Source: Lingula anatina (lineage: Eukaryota; Brachiopoda; Lingulata; Lingulida; Lingulidae). From it: a stretch of DNA of 64,000 bases. A program made the translations under genes and the position numbers. The notes beneath the pieces were generated by a model that saw only the letters and a program-made list of their open reading frames with translations, made no database searches and was not told the DNA's origin. The DNA lies in contig NW_019776049.1 of NCBI RefSeq assembly GCF_001039355.2, positions 45,006 to 109,005 on the forward strand. The letters are read 5' to 3'. Shown piece after piece: positions 13,801 to 24,423 of the stretch. Position 1 is the stretch's first letter. Each line of letters starts with the position of its first letter.

Positions 13801-16800
13801 TTTTTAATTAGTAAAAGGATACAGATAACTGTTTCAAAGAATTCAAAAACCTTTCCTCAGCTACATTAGAACTCAGATTGTTTCATGGTAACATGCTACA
13901 TCCAGGTTGTGCCCTCTTCCCTGGAATTGGGCTCTTAAACCACCTCATTAACAGTCGTGAAATTTTCAACAATTCTTATTCATTTTGCTAATAATTAATA
14001 TTTTAAAACTTAATGTAGTTCTCTACCATACCCCCTTAAATGTGCCCTAGCTGTCCTTACTTGAGTAACATTCAAAGAGAATGTGGATTCCCAGTAATGC
14101 ATTTCCACTAGTTTCTTATAGGACTAAAATAACTTGGACATATCAAGCGATAAACCCAATTAATCACTCTATCAACCATAAAAGAGCTGCTGTTTCAAAT
14201 TTTTAGTTGTAAATTGACTTACATTCCTTTTTTGTCCCTCCAGTTTGTAAAACTCTGCTAAATGAGGTAGTACTATGCACGCATTGCATGATCATCACTC
14301 TCATGGATGGATGAAGTTGCGTGCACAATTGCACACTTATTAAATGAGTTCCCAAACAACCAAAGTTTACATAATGCACTTTTCAGATAATATAAAATGA
14401 TGCCCTTTGGTATTTCTCTAAGTTATACTTTTTGAAACTATATGATGGCATTCGGTTGGGATTTGTGGCAAAATTTTGACCTCAAATGCAGCTTTAAGGT
14501 TGTGACAAATTTTTGTTTCATAGATCAGTTGTAGCTTACTAAGTTCAAAACAAATGTCTTTGTTTTTTAAATGCTCTCTTTAACCCATTTAAGACAGGCC
14601 AAGCTTAAATCTAAATGAAGTAGCCTAATATGAATACCTGACTCGGAAAGAATGCGTGCTTGTGTGTGTGTGTGTGTGTGACACTGGCTGCCTTTTACTA
14701 ATGCTACTCTAACCCACCATTCAGCTTGTTTTCAGAGATTAATTCCCAAGTTTGTTTGGTATGTTGTTTTGTTTTGATACCAGTTTTTCTTCAGCGTTTT
14801 GTGCAGTGTGCGTATGCTGTGGCTGACATGTCGTCGTCTAACTAGTAATATTTTGCGGAGGACAGGTCTTTACTAACTGTATGGGGGTGACCCAACCCCT
14901 CATGTGATGTGTTTATTAGCCAGATTTATTTGAATAGAAATGGGATTTGGGGTTGTGTGCCACATGTTGCAACATTACCATGTATTCCCATGTTATTCCT
15001 GGTACTTTTGAAATCCTGGGGAGCTTTTTAAGAATTTCATTTCCAAATATATACACACACCCTTTATGTTCTGTACTAGCTAATCCACTGAGTATGCTTA
15101 CTGATATCTGGATATGTGTAGATTGATATAAGTAATTATATGGATTTATATAGATTGTTGACATGAATTATATTGTCATCTATAAATTCACAGAAAAAAA
15201 TACTTGATGATAACAGTTTGACAAAATTAATGACCAAAAAGGGAATAACTAGTTATAATTCCTATTGTTTCTTTCTTATGTAAGCAAGTAAACTGTCACT
15301 GTTAAATGAATTGCTTTGCCACGATTTCACAATTTTGCATGTATAGGTCTAGGAAGATATTTATGTATGGATATATATTATTTTTGAATAGTAAAGTGTA
15401 TGTGTGTGCTCTGCTAGGCAGGTATTGATCTGGCTTTGCCTAGATTTTGCACTTTTAAAGTGGCAATGTGCTGAAAGGGCTGCATCAGAGGAGGTCCACT
15501 GGAACGGGGCTATTGCCCATTGTCTGCAGCTTTACTGCTAAGCATAAAATTGCATGTAAAAAGTCTCTTTCATTTGACACAAGGCAAAGGGTTTGTTTAA
15601 TTAAGACTATACATAAGTATTTTTCAAGTGATCAACTTGATAGGCTTTTTTATGACAGCTTAATGAAATAAGAATGTGATGGTCTCATTTATCTTACATA
15701 TGTTGCTCCTGTACTGCAATGAAGTACTACTGTTGATACATGTCTGGTTGCATTTTCTAATGATGGGTTTTCAATGTGATGCTGATAAAAATGTTTGAGG
15801 GTTTCTGTAAAAAGTAAAACCTTTAGTCATCAGTTGAGTTCTTTTGATCTCAAATTATCTGTATACAAGTATACAACTTAGATTATTTAAATTTTTTTTT
15901 TTTTTTTTTTTTTCAGATTTATATTTTAGTTTTTGGTGTCCATCTTGCATGTGAAGTTTCAGATGGTAAATCTTGAAACTTAGCCATATCTATTAACAGC
16001 AAATTGATATTTTAATTTTTATGCACATTTTTATTTTTTTTCTCCCGAACAGTATATACCCATCACAAGACCAGGACCCTGGCGGGCCAAGTATTCCTCT
16101 CTCCAACAACACTGGTTCTCTCCCAGACCTAACAAACCTGCACTTTCCACCACCACTTACTACACCACTAGATGCCGAAGATCAGCAGCAACCGCAAAAC
16201 TATTCCCAACAGGGGAGCTTATCGCCTACATCGGTCCACCCCATGGGGGGCATGGTCCACCCGTCCCAGCAGAGCCCGGCACAGAGGCGGAGAAGTCCCA
16301 CTCACACACCCAGTCCGCTTATCCTGGGAAGTCCCACACACATGCGGCATTCCATGCCACCACAGGTAAGAAAACCTTTTTTTTTCTTTTTTTTTTACTT
16401 GAGTGAGAACATGATGATATTAAAATGAAAGTGACTATAGGTTTTACCTGCCAAAGCTACTGCCAAGGGAAATCAGCCAGCTCTTAATTACTGAGCCCCC
16501 TTTTTCCTACCCACATCCCCCCAAAAAGAAAATAAAATGCCCATCTCACCATCTCCTGTTTCCACAAATGCTAATTCTATAGTGACGAATATTCAAGAAA
16601 ATAAAACAAGTCGAGTCCAAAGCACTTGATGTTGTGGATGCCTACTGTTAGATTTGCATGCTGCATGTATGATTGGATGATGTCAGCATGTTATCACCAT
16701 CTTTAAGATTTCAGTTTGGTCTAGTTGTTAGTCTTGAGTGGATTATTGTTCTTATTATGCTAATTGTGCATTTCTGTTGTGCAGGTGTTCTAGTTAATAT

Positions 16801-19433
16801 GCTTCACACTTCTCTTTGCAAGGCGACTTTTGCCATTGTGTTGAGATTCAGTACATGGGCAATTTTCAAACTGAAGAGAAATTGAATCTAGAAATTATGT
16901 TTATTGCACTCTTGAGTGCCCTGATCCTATTAATCTGAGGAAAATTCCATTTGAATAAGTAAATTACATGGGAAAAAAAACCTTAAATTAAGAGAAGTCT
17001 CAACATTTATAATATAATAGCTATCAAATTCAGTGAAAAGCAATTTCTTGGAAATAAAAACTTAGAAGAGGAAAAAAACTGCACTACAGGCATCTGTTTC
17101 ATTTAAATGATTCATCTTTATCTCTTTTCACATTTGAAGAAGAAACTCTCGAAGAAAAAAAAAAACTGTTCTCCGAGTCATTTTTGTTGTAGCTTGAGTG
17201 TTGTGTTTTGAGCTGTAGCCTGTTGTTGTTTAGGGTTCATGGGATGCACGATTACACCATACATACCAGCTTTATCACCAGTCACAAGAACAGCAGCAGC
17301 AGCAGCAACAACAACAGTCTCAGCAACAACAACAGCAGCAGCAGCAGCAACAACAACAGAATCACCTTCCATCAAGTCAGCAAAATCACAGTCAAACACG
17401 TATGGTAAACCACCAGCAGGTAGGTAGTGACATCTGGTGTGATTGTTGAGTACTATTGATGTTTGCACTCACCATGCTTTGTCCCCCCCCTGGTTATGAG
17501 AAATGAAAGGCCACATGTACTCCTGACCCAAAATTTGCAGAAAAATGAGGTCCTATGATTCCGTTTTCTTTCATGATATGAAATACTTGATTTCATTCTT
17601 ACAAAGGTTGATGTTGTGAACATTTTTTGATCTGCAGTGATATAAATCGGGTATACCACTCGCCATAAGGTGTATGAGGTATCGACCATCGAGTCATGCT
17701 TGACACTGGTTTATTTCACATACAGCTTGCTGCCTCATGGTGTATCTTTTTAACCTACACAATTGGTGGCAAATAAAGCTTTTTACCACTTGTTCCTTTA
17801 CAACTTTGCTCATTTGTATTTATGCAAAACCCTGTCCTGCACACAACATAATTTAGAGGGAACATCCTGGCCATTGGGCCTTCTTTAAAAAAAACATACT
17901 GTTGCCCTTATGTTTTCATTAAAAAATTGATCTCTGAAGTCATATTTGATGTACTTTTGATACTTGTGAAGATAATAATATTAACATTTTTATGTTAGTC
18001 TTAAATTCATTTAAAATCTTCAGCAGACTTTATAAAGGTAAATTAACAAAATAAGATATATGAAATGAAATAAAAAAAATAAACAGCTTAAATATTAAGA
18101 CAATAAATGCATATTACAAGGCAAAGTTTAAAATCCAGTAAAATTGGCTGTAAAACCTTTTAAAAATGAAAAATTTCAGTCACAGTAAAAATGTCTGTAT
18201 TTTTTGTTTTCCAGTTAGGTTACCGAGGCAGTCAGCCGTCCTCCCCGACATCTCCTCTGTCACAGCAGTCATTATCACCAACGCAGTCCCCCGGGGTGCC
18301 AACCACCACCAACAGCAACAACAGTAACTCCCCATTTACCATGGATGCATATTACCTGCAGCAGCAACAGCAGACAAATGCACTGCAGCACCAGTTTGAA
18401 CAATTTAACATGGTAAGTGGTCTTTTAATATGGAATTTCATTGTTACTTTTGTTTACACTCGTGTCCTTGGCTATGCTTCATTTCATGGTTTCTGGATTT
18501 ATTTATTTATTTTTTAATTTGAAGCATAATTTTATTTGTTTTGCATGATCAAAGGGTTGACCCTAGTTTGTTGGTTTGACACCTGATGCATGATTCATCT
18601 TCATCCCTTTATATATATATACATATACATTGATGAAGTCCACAGCATGCTTGTTTTGGTACAGTTTTTATATCTCCAAGGCAAATGGTTCCTCTAGCAA
18701 TGTGCAAAGAATATTTAATACATATTTATTTTCCATTTTCTTTGTTTAATTTTCGAATAGTGCCAACACATAAGCACATATGCATCTGTGTGCATGTGTT
18801 AATATGTATATGAATATATATACATAGTGTCAAATTGTTAGTGACAACTGTTTTGCCTTCAAACTATGAAATATAGTGTGTATGTGTTCTCTCCTTTGTT
18901 GTTTAGCGGTCTCCATCACACGCACAGAATCAGTCTCAACTAGCGCATTCTGTACCTCAGCAATCACAGTCAGAAGCAACAATTGAAAGCTTGCTAGGAC
19001 TTGATTTGGTATGTACTTTGGTCTGGTAGGGCAGGGTGGAGGAATAAGAGGATCCCCGGTGTCTACTTATTTTCATTTTCAGTCTACCCCCATATCTCTC
19101 CAACACTTAACACTTGCGTTTTTCTTTGATTTTGAAACAAATTTTGGTTTTAGTATTGTAAGGTCAAATTATTCCTGTCCAGTCTCCCATAGTGTCCTGT
19201 AGGCATTTTCACATCAGGAACAACTTGAAATGGAAATGGGCAAGTGAGGTCATTTAGCCCTTGACTGTTCCAAAATAGCCCTGGTGTGAACTTGCCATAA
19301 GTAATTTCCTGCCTGCCTACGATTAAAACCCCCAACACATCTTGCTGTAATAAACCTTTGAGAGACCTATATGATTGTAATGAAAACCAGTGCAAGATGT
19401 ATTCAAAATTCAAATTATGGTGTTGATTTTTCC

Positions 19434-19476
<43 letters not shown>

Positions 19477-22399
19477 AGAAAAGAGTGAAGAAATTCAAAG
19501 GAATTTAAGAAGAAACTCCATATGAATTATTTTTTGAAAGTGAAACATTAATTTGCATGAAATTACTCTTGAAAAAAACATAAAAGAGAAACTTAGAGAT
19601 TATCAGGGACATTTCTCAGCATGATTGCCCAGCCTCCCCTGTAGTAGGGTTGACTAAGAATATTCTGACCCTCTTTAGATGGCATTATTTGGTGAATGTT
19701 GTACTTTCAGGATTGTATTAGAGAAGCAATGTTTGTGACTCTTAACATAGTATACATAACTCCACATTTTGAGACATTTGATGGGGGGAAAGCATTCAGC
19801 ATTTAGCTTTAAGAAAACTCAGTAGGGTTGAACCAACACTAATCAAATGTCTATGTTTGGTGTTTGTTTTGTGTTCTATGTCAGTCTTTAGTGCATATTA
19901 AGTAGTAGGGAGCAGTGGTTTGAGAGATATATCGTTTGCGCTTATTATGTACAAAATTACAAAGGGGAAAATTTTCCCTTTTTCCTTAGAAACTGATACA
20001 AGTGATGAACTGATAGGTTCCATGATTACATGCACACAAACTGATAAATAATGTAAATTATGTTGAAAATGTGACAGGATATTGGTCTTGAGTTCCTGTG
20101 GCCCATTCCCATAAACACATAGGTCTGTGAGGAGCAAATTAGCAGGGATTCTTGCTGAGTGCCATCGGCTAAACGGAGCAACACGCTGCCTTAAGTAGAA
20201 TTCAGAAAAGCTGGAAATTACACGAAGACTGAGGAGGCGTGTCATTCAGTTAAGCTGATTGCACTTAGCAAGCGTTCCCGCAGACTTAGGTTGATGTATA
20301 TAGACTGACGGTGCCTATGGGAACAGGGTCTATGACAAACTCAGTTCTGTACCTTGTAAAACTATATAGCATTGAAGCTATTTTCTCTTACAAGGAAATG
20401 TTCGACAGAAGTTGTAGTTTTTGTCTGTCATTTTTTGTTATTGATATTTTTTCATTTACTTATTTTATTATGAATACAATAGTTTTAAAGCCAAACAATT
20501 ATCATACAAATGGAGCAGTTTATTGTCTATTTTGATGAGACTGTGAAATTAGTTATTTCACTTTTTACACCGAGTCAATTTGGTATTTGGTTTCTTTCAG
20601 CTTCAAGACAATCTCCCGACATCACTGGCTACTTCAGTGGGCAGCATGAACACAAGTTTGAATAATGGAGGCATCTATCAGCAGTCAAACAACATGCATT
20701 TTTCACAAGCAAACATGCATGGTCTTCATGGTAGCCAAGAATTTCAACAAAACAGGTTGGTTTATGTGTGGTGAGACATTTAATCAATACAGACATGAAC
20801 TTTTTCCATGGCAAAGCGGAATTACTCATTTTTTTTTATTCAATTTTTTTTAAACCTAGGCTCATGTCTGTCAATATGCCACACACTGATGAAATAAGTT
20901 TTATCAAGAAAGGCCTCTGTTTCTCATGAGTTGATAAGTAAATATTAATATTTTGCATCACAACTCTTGAAAAAAGGTAAACATATTAGGATATTAGAAT
21001 TTATTTTAGATGTGCTCACAATAACCAATTTACTGTTTTGGATATGTTTTACATGGAGAAAAAACAGGCAAAAACATAGTATAACACCCATGAAAAAGTT
21101 TTTATGGCATATTACTGGTAAACCATATAAAAGCCACTTTATTTTTCCAGGTTCTTTTATTCAGAGATCAGATGGTAGGCCTGCATGAACAGTTCTTTAT
21201 TTGTAAAAATTAACACCATAAGAAGTAATAAAACGTCCCATATTTATTTAGGTATTACAATAATCCACATAACCAAGAGGTGCAGAATATGGTCCAGTCT
21301 CAGTATACAGGGCAGCAGAACAACATGATTCCAGATATCATACTCACAGGTACAGAGAGTGTTTACATACACGATGTGTGGGTGTATGTAATAGATAGAC
21401 CCCGAGTCAGCGAGGGTTATGTGGCATGCACGAGTGCGAAGCACGAGTGGATGTCACATAACCCTCGCTGACGAGGGATCTATCTTATTTAGACCACGGG
21501 TCCATTAGCGGGTTATAACGCATTCATGCGAGAAGTGTGGTTACGCGAGTTACATCACGTCTGAGTCTTGTTCTTTACTTCCACTGTGGTCTAAGTGTGG
21601 ATGCATGTCTGTGTGTGCATGTTAGAAAGGTTGGGTTTTGATGTACAAAATTTAACATGTAGAAATTCTAATAATAAATTGATTCATTCTTTGCACAGAA
21701 TGATTTAGAAACACAAACTACAGGGTGACCCAAAAAAAGAATCCATAAAAATTTTATTAAACCCTCAAATGATTGGTGAACTGTGAGAAGCAATCACAGC
21801 AAAAATCAGGGAAATCCTGAAGGAGGAGTGTGTTTGAGAAATTGACAATTTTTTTCACAATGTATGCAAGTGTACATCCAATGCTTCAGAAGCCATTTGG
21901 AGTATATTTTTAATAAGAACATAACTTTTATGCAAAGTGACCAAGAAAACTGAAACTTTGGGGAATGATTATGCACATATTAAAGTTTAAGTAAAACAAA
22001 TTTCTTAAAATTTGATGGACCTTTGTGGGGTTTTTTTTTTTTTTTTTGGGGGGGGGGGGGGTCACCCTGTAGATATAACAAGAGATGATGTTTTTTTTTT
22101 TTTACAAAAAGTAATACTTTTGCAATTTTCTGACATGCCTTGTCTTTGGATAATCTTCAGGTGCTGATGAAAGTCTGTCTCGCCAGGATTTTGCCAGGGA
22201 TATAGGCACTGCTATAGGTGGCATGCCAGCAGACACTTTTGACTCTTCCGACTTTTTCCCATCTGACGAAGCCCTTAAAGTAGGGCTAGATCCACTAGAT
22301 TTTGACGGGCTTCAAATGCTGTCGGACCCAAATATGGTAGCAGCAGACCCAGACACAGAAAACCAATTTAGATTGGACAAATTGGATAACAGGGCATAA
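404..22399 (+). CDS. CRTC: CRTC/TORC CREB-regulated transcription coactivator (gene-level, 5' partial)
   Basis: CRTCs shuttle from cytoplasm to nucleus when dephosphorylated and coactivate CREB. Twelve exons join in frame: 404-517, 2968-3032, 4973-5061, 12564-12631, 12892-12938, 16053-16365, 17234-17419, 18215-18412, 18907-19008, 20601-20755, 21252-21349, 22161-22399. They total 1674 nt (557 residues plus stop). Family landmarks occur in order: [11 protein letters not shown] (~42), the kinase/14-3-3 site TNSDSALH (61-68), [12 protein letters not shown] (117-128), [15 protein letters not shown] (149-163), a Gln-rich middle, PDIILTG, and an acidic C-terminal transactivation region. The first visible exon starts in phase 0, and the CREB-binding exon(s) lie outside the window. 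Second copies of exons 2-3 and 10-12 are most likely assembly duplicates. Paralogue number (CRTC1/2/3) cannot be assigned; invertebrates usually have one. Confidence 0.95.
518..2967 (+). other. U12-type (minor spliceosome) GT-AG intron of CRTC
   Basis: The donor GTATCCTTT (518-526) matches the U12 consensus RTATCCTTT. The motif CCTTAAC (2951-2957), matching the U12 branch consensus, places its likely branch adenosine about 11 nt before the acceptor AG (2966-2967). There is no polypyrimidine tract between branch and acceptor, which is also typical of U12 introns. The same 3' end is repeated in the duplicate block at about 7059-7075. The rest of the intron is AT-rich and I see no other gene in it. 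The left duplicate block begins inside it at about 1692. Confidence 0.85.
2968..3032 (+). CDS. CRTC: CRTC exon [14 protein letters not shown], copy 1
   Basis: This 65-nt exon (phase 0 in, phase 2 out) encodes [20 protein letters not shown] plus RR, matching the conserved IDSSPYxxAYLSPPxxxxWRR block of CRTCs. The donor is AG|gtaagc. It is identical to the copy at 7076-7140. Confidence 0.95.
4973..5061 (+). CDS. CRTC: CRTC exon with kinase/14-3-3 switch site, copy 1
   Basis: This 89-nt exon (phase 2 in, phase 1 out) encodes [16 protein letters not shown] and continues to [15 protein letters not shown] corresponds to LNRTSSDSALH of vertebrate CRTC2, whose serine (Ser171) is phosphorylated by SIK/AMPK-family kinases and bound by 14-3-3 to hold the protein in the cytoplasm. 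The exon and its splice sites are identical to the copy at 9081-9169. Exons 2 and 3 sum to 154 nt, so including both copies in one mRNA would shift the frame. Confidence 0.95.
5814..5814. other. Single-n contig join
   Basis: A lone ambiguous base lies exactly at the boundary of the two copies of block 1. This is what a nominal one-base gap between overlapping contigs would look like. Confidence 0.85.
7076..7140 (+). CDS. CRTC: CRTC exon [14 protein letters not shown], copy 2 (duplicate block)
   Basis: This is an exact copy of the 2968-3032 exon with the same upstream CCTTAAC branch motif and acceptor. It lies in the second tandem block, which is joined continuously to the downstream unique sequence. 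It is probably the same locus represented twice. Confidence 0.9.
9081..9169 (+). CDS. CRTC: CRTC exon with kinase/14-3-3 switch site, copy 2
   Basis: This is an exact 89-nt copy of 4973-5061, ending |gtaagtaag. It is the copy contiguous with the next unique exon at 12564, whose starting phase it matches (A + TA = Ile). Confidence 0.9.
9921..12563 (+). other. CRTC intron, unique part
   Basis: AT-rich intronic DNA lies between the kinase-site exon and the DPKK exon. It holds (TTA)n at about 10808-10838, (TTTA)n at about 10846-10891 and poly(A) at 11118-11136. I find no exon in the CRTC phase and no other gene. Confidence 0.6.
10808..10891 (+). repeat. Compound microsatellite (TTA)n / (TTTA)n
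   Basis: An uninterrupted TTA repeat is followed closely by a TTTA repeat in a CRTC intron. Confidence 0.9.
12564..12631 (+). CDS. CRTC: CRTC exon ([11 protein letters not shown])
   Basis: This 68-nt exon follows tttgtttcag and ends AAG|gtaggt. It encodes [18 protein letters not shown] and DPKK, aligning with the GEMDPKVPAIEE...LKPWDAKK stretch of vertebrate CRTCs just before SRPRSCEVPGIN. Phase 1 in, phase 0 out. Confidence 0.88.
12892..12938 (+). CDS. CRTC: CRTC exon ([11 protein letters not shown])
   Basis: This 47-nt exon follows tatctttgcag and ends AA|gtaagt. It encodes [15 protein letters not shown] and two bases of the next Asn codon. [12 protein letters not shown] is a CRTC signature. 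Confidence 0.95.
12939..16052 (+). other. CRTC intron
   Basis: About 3.1 kb of AT-rich intron with a short (TG)n near 14660 and poly(T) at about 15893-15914. No convincing exon or repeat element is visible. Confidence 0.6.
16053..16365 (+). CDS. CRTC: CRTC exon ([15 protein letters not shown])
   Basis: This 313-nt exon completes SCEVPGIN|IYPSQDQ and carries [20 protein letters not shown] (visible residues 149-168), nearly identical to vertebrate CRTCs. A Ser/Pro/Gln-rich stretch follows with several SP sites ([24 protein letters not shown]) that could be proline-directed kinase targets. It ends in phase 0 at CAG|gtaaga. Confidence 0.97.
17234..17419 (+). CDS. CRTC: CRTC polyglutamine exon
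   Basis: This 62-codon, phase 0-0 exon begins [16 protein letters not shown] and contains Q9-S-Q13 (17291-17359) made of mixed CAG and CAA codons. It ends RMVNHQQ. CRTCs have Gln-rich middle regions. The acceptor is ttgtttag and the donor gtaggt. In an overlapping frame the repeat reads as poly-Ser or poly-Ala, which is not the coding frame. Confidence 0.9.
18215..18412 (+). CDS. CRTC: CRTC Ser/Pro/Gln-rich exon
   Basis: This 66-codon, phase 0-0 exon encodes [20 protein letters not shown] and continues to [16 protein letters not shown] and HQFEQFNM. The end resembles the NLGNLEQFSM region of vertebrate CRTCs. The splice sites ttttccag and ATG|gtaagt are clear. Confidence 0.9.
18907..19008 (+). 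CDS. CRTC: CRTC exon ([11 protein letters not shown])
   Basis: This 34-codon, phase 0-0 exon encodes [20 protein letters not shown] and ends [11 protein letters not shown]|gtatgt. It is low-complexity but in frame with both neighbours. The short hydrophobic/acidic tail may be part of an activation surface (inference). Confidence 0.85.
19435..19472 (+). repeat. (TG)n microsatellite
   Basis: This pure TG run directly abuts the left edge of duplicate block 2. Such tracts often end contigs. Confidence 0.95.
20601..20755 (+). CDS. CRTC: CRTC exon ([15 protein letters not shown]), copy 1
   Basis: This 155-nt exon (phase 0 in, 2 out) encodes [20 protein letters not shown] and a Asn/Gln/Met/His-rich continuation. 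The copy at 24269-24423 differs by one base, Ile (ATC) here and Val (GTC) there, as expected of two alleles. Confidence 0.9.
21252..21349 (+). CDS. CRTC: CRTC exon with PDIILTG motif, copy 1
   Basis: This 98-nt exon (phase 2 in, 1 out) encodes [16 protein letters not shown] and continues to [17 protein letters not shown] matches PNIILTG before the transactivation domain of vertebrate CRTCs and fits the calcineurin docking pattern PxIxIT (inference). It is identical to 24919-25016. Confidence 0.93.
21393..21600 (+). repeat. Fold-back element in CRTC intron, copy 1
   Basis: Arms beginning AGATAGAC with core TCAGCGAGGGTTATGTG (left) and CACATAACCCTCGCTGA (right, ending about 21485) surround an inner direct repeat GCACGAGTG. 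A second inverted pair TAGACCAC/GTGGTCTA spans about 21489-21592. The second copy is at about 25060-25262. This is a small non-coding MITE-like element. Confidence 0.75.
21721..22069 (+). mobile_element. Mariner-like MITE, copy 1
   Basis: Terminal inverted repeats CAGGGTGACCC (21721) and GGGTCACCCTG (ending 22069) are flanked on both sides by TA, the Tc1/mariner target duplication. The element is about 349 bp with no transposase frame, so it is non-autonomous. It lies in the last CRTC intron. An A-run and a T/G homopolymer sit inside the termini. Confidence 0.85.
22161..22399 (+). CDS. CRTC: CRTC last coding exon: C-terminal transactivation domain, copy 1
   Basis: This exon contributes 239 nt to the stop TAA (22397-22399). 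It encodes [20 protein letters not shown], then an acidic/hydrophobic segment ([29 protein letters not shown]) and ends [10 protein letters not shown]. It aligns with the vertebrate ending (FSKEIxxALxGVPGF...LEGLNMLSDP...FRxDRL). The copy at 25827-26065 differs at two synonymous positions. Confidence 0.95.
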
Positions 22400-23140
22400 C
22401 ATGTCTGTGAGTTGTTCTAGGGAAAAAATACTACCAAAAGGGTTGATCGCTGAGGACTCTCTATCTAGACAGATCATTCAAGGTCAGAGGCACGATCAAA
22501 GGTCAAGGTCACAGCCTGGGGCATTAAAGATACCTGCCTAGAATATACCAGGACCCCTGACTCAATATGGAAAATAAACATGCAGCAGAGTGGTCTGCAG
22601 ATCAGAATCTCTGGGCCCTAAAGACAAGGACACAGGAGGCAGACGAGATGAATGGATTCTTAGAATGATATTCCAATCTTCAGGATATGAATCAAATTTC
22701 CAGAATTCCAGAATGATGAAATGTGATGTGTTTTTGACATCACCAGTTCAATAAACTTTTTTTTCTAATCAAATACTTGTTAATGGTAGGACTTTGTCTT
22801 GCATTTATAGTATATTACTTGTAGAGGGGGGGTTAATGATAGCTAGAGGCCAAGAAAACAAATAGGCATCAACTCAGTAACAACAGCAGTCTGAACATTT
22901 GCTACAGTATTCTGTCTGTTTGTACAGTGTACATAAACATATATATTATATATTTCATCATAACATCATTGCATTTCATTTCCTACTATTTATAAAAATC
23001 TCACCATAGGCAAGAAAAATTACCAAGAAATAACTGTCATCTCAAAGTATTGGACAGTGTTCACATAAGTAGTAGAAATTAGTATAATGGGGGAAGATGG
23101 GGACATATATTCTGTTTCAGGAATGGTGACTTGCCCTCCA
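22400..23140 (+). other. CRTC 3' UTR, copy 1 (truncated at contig end)
   Basis: This is sequence after the stop codon. An AATAAA hexamer occurs at 22750-22755. The equivalent site in the second copy reads AATGAA. The block ends abruptly at the lone n at 23141, so the full UTR is represented only by copy 2. Confidence 0.7.
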
Positions 23141-23141
23141 N
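23141..23141. other. Single-n contig join
   Basis: A lone n sits exactly between the two copies of block 2, the same signature as at 5814. Confidence 0.85.
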
Positions 23142-24268
23142 TTTGAGAAAAGAGTGAAGAAATTCAAAGGAATTTAAGAAGAAACTCCATATGAATTATT
23201 TTTTGAAAGTGAAACATTAATTTGCATGAAATTACTCTTGAAAAAAACATAAAAGAGAAACTTAGAGATTATCGGGGACATTTCTCAGCATGATTGCCCA
23301 GCCTCCCCTGTAGTAGGGTTGACTAAGAATATTCTGACCCTCTTTAGATGGCATTAATTGGTGAATGTTGTACTTTCAGGATTGTATTAGAGAAGCAATG
23401 TTTGTGACTCTTAACATAGTATACATAACTCCACATTTTGAGACATTTAATAGGGGGAAAGCATTTGGCATTTAGCTTTAAGAAAACTCAGTAGGGTTGA
23501 ACCAGGGCACTAATCAAATGTCTATGTTTGGTGTTTGTTTTGTGTTCTATGTCAGTCTTTAGTGCATATTAAGTAGTATGGAGCAGTGGTTTGAGAGATA
23601 TCCTTTGCGCTTGTTCTGTACAAAATTACAAAGGGGAAAATTTTCCCTTTTTCCGTAGAAACTGATATAAGTGATGAACAGATAGGTTCCATGATTACAT
23701 GCACACAAACTGATAAATAATGTAAATTATGTTGAAAATGTGACAGGATATTGGTCTTGAGTTCCTGTGGCCCATTCCCATAGACACATAGGTCTGTGAG
23801 GAGCAAATTAGCAGGGATTCTTGCTGAGTGCCATCGGCTAAACGGAGCAACACGCTGCCTTAAGTAGAATTCAGAAAAGCTGGAAATTATACGAAGACTG
23901 AGGAGGCGTGTCATTCAGTTAAACTGATTGCACTTAGCAAGCGTTCCCGCAGACTTAGGTTGATGTATATAGACTGACGGTGCCTATGGGAACAGGGTCT
24001 ATGAAAAACTCAGTTCTGTACCTTGTAAAACTATATAGCATTGAAGCTAGTTTCCCTTTTCTCTTACAAGGAAATGTTCGACAGAAGTTGTAGTTTTTGT
24101 CTGTCATTTTTTTGTAATTGATATTTTTTCATTTACTTATTTTATTATGAATACAATAGTTTTAAAGCCAAACAATTGTCATACAAATGGAGCAGTTTAT
24201 TGTCTATTTTGATGAGACTATTATTTCACTTTTTAAACTTAGTCAATTTGGTATTTGGTTTATTGCAG

Positions 24269-24423
24269 CTTCAAGACAATCTCCCGACATCACTGGCTAC
24301 TTCAGTGGGCAGCATGAACACAAGTTTGAATAATGGAGGCGTCTATCAGCAGTCAAACAACATGCATTTTTCACAAGCAAACATGCATGGTCTTCATGGT
24401 AGCCAAGAATTTCAACAAAACAG
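24269..24423 (+). CDS. CRTC: CRTC exon ([15 protein letters not shown]), copy 2
   Basis: This is the second representation of the 20601-20755 exon with one Ile-to-Val change. It lies right of the n at 23141. Confidence 0.88.

Larger units (their letters stand above)
19473..23140 (+). repeat. Direct duplicate block 2, left copy
   Basis: About 3.67 kb matches 23142-26806 and carries the last three coding exons and early 3' UTR of CRTC. It starts right after a (TG)n tract and ends at the n at 23141. Confidence 0.95.

Noticed and set aside
17178-17468. Poly-Ala/Val and poly-Ser frames over the CAG/CAA tract
   Set aside because: Shadows of the polyglutamine exon in other frames.
19898-20245. 115-codon minus-strand frame repeated at 23552-23914 (120 codons)
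   Set aside because: The recurrence comes from the duplicated block, and the C-termini diverge by frameshift. It lies in a CRTC intron and has no recognisable domain.
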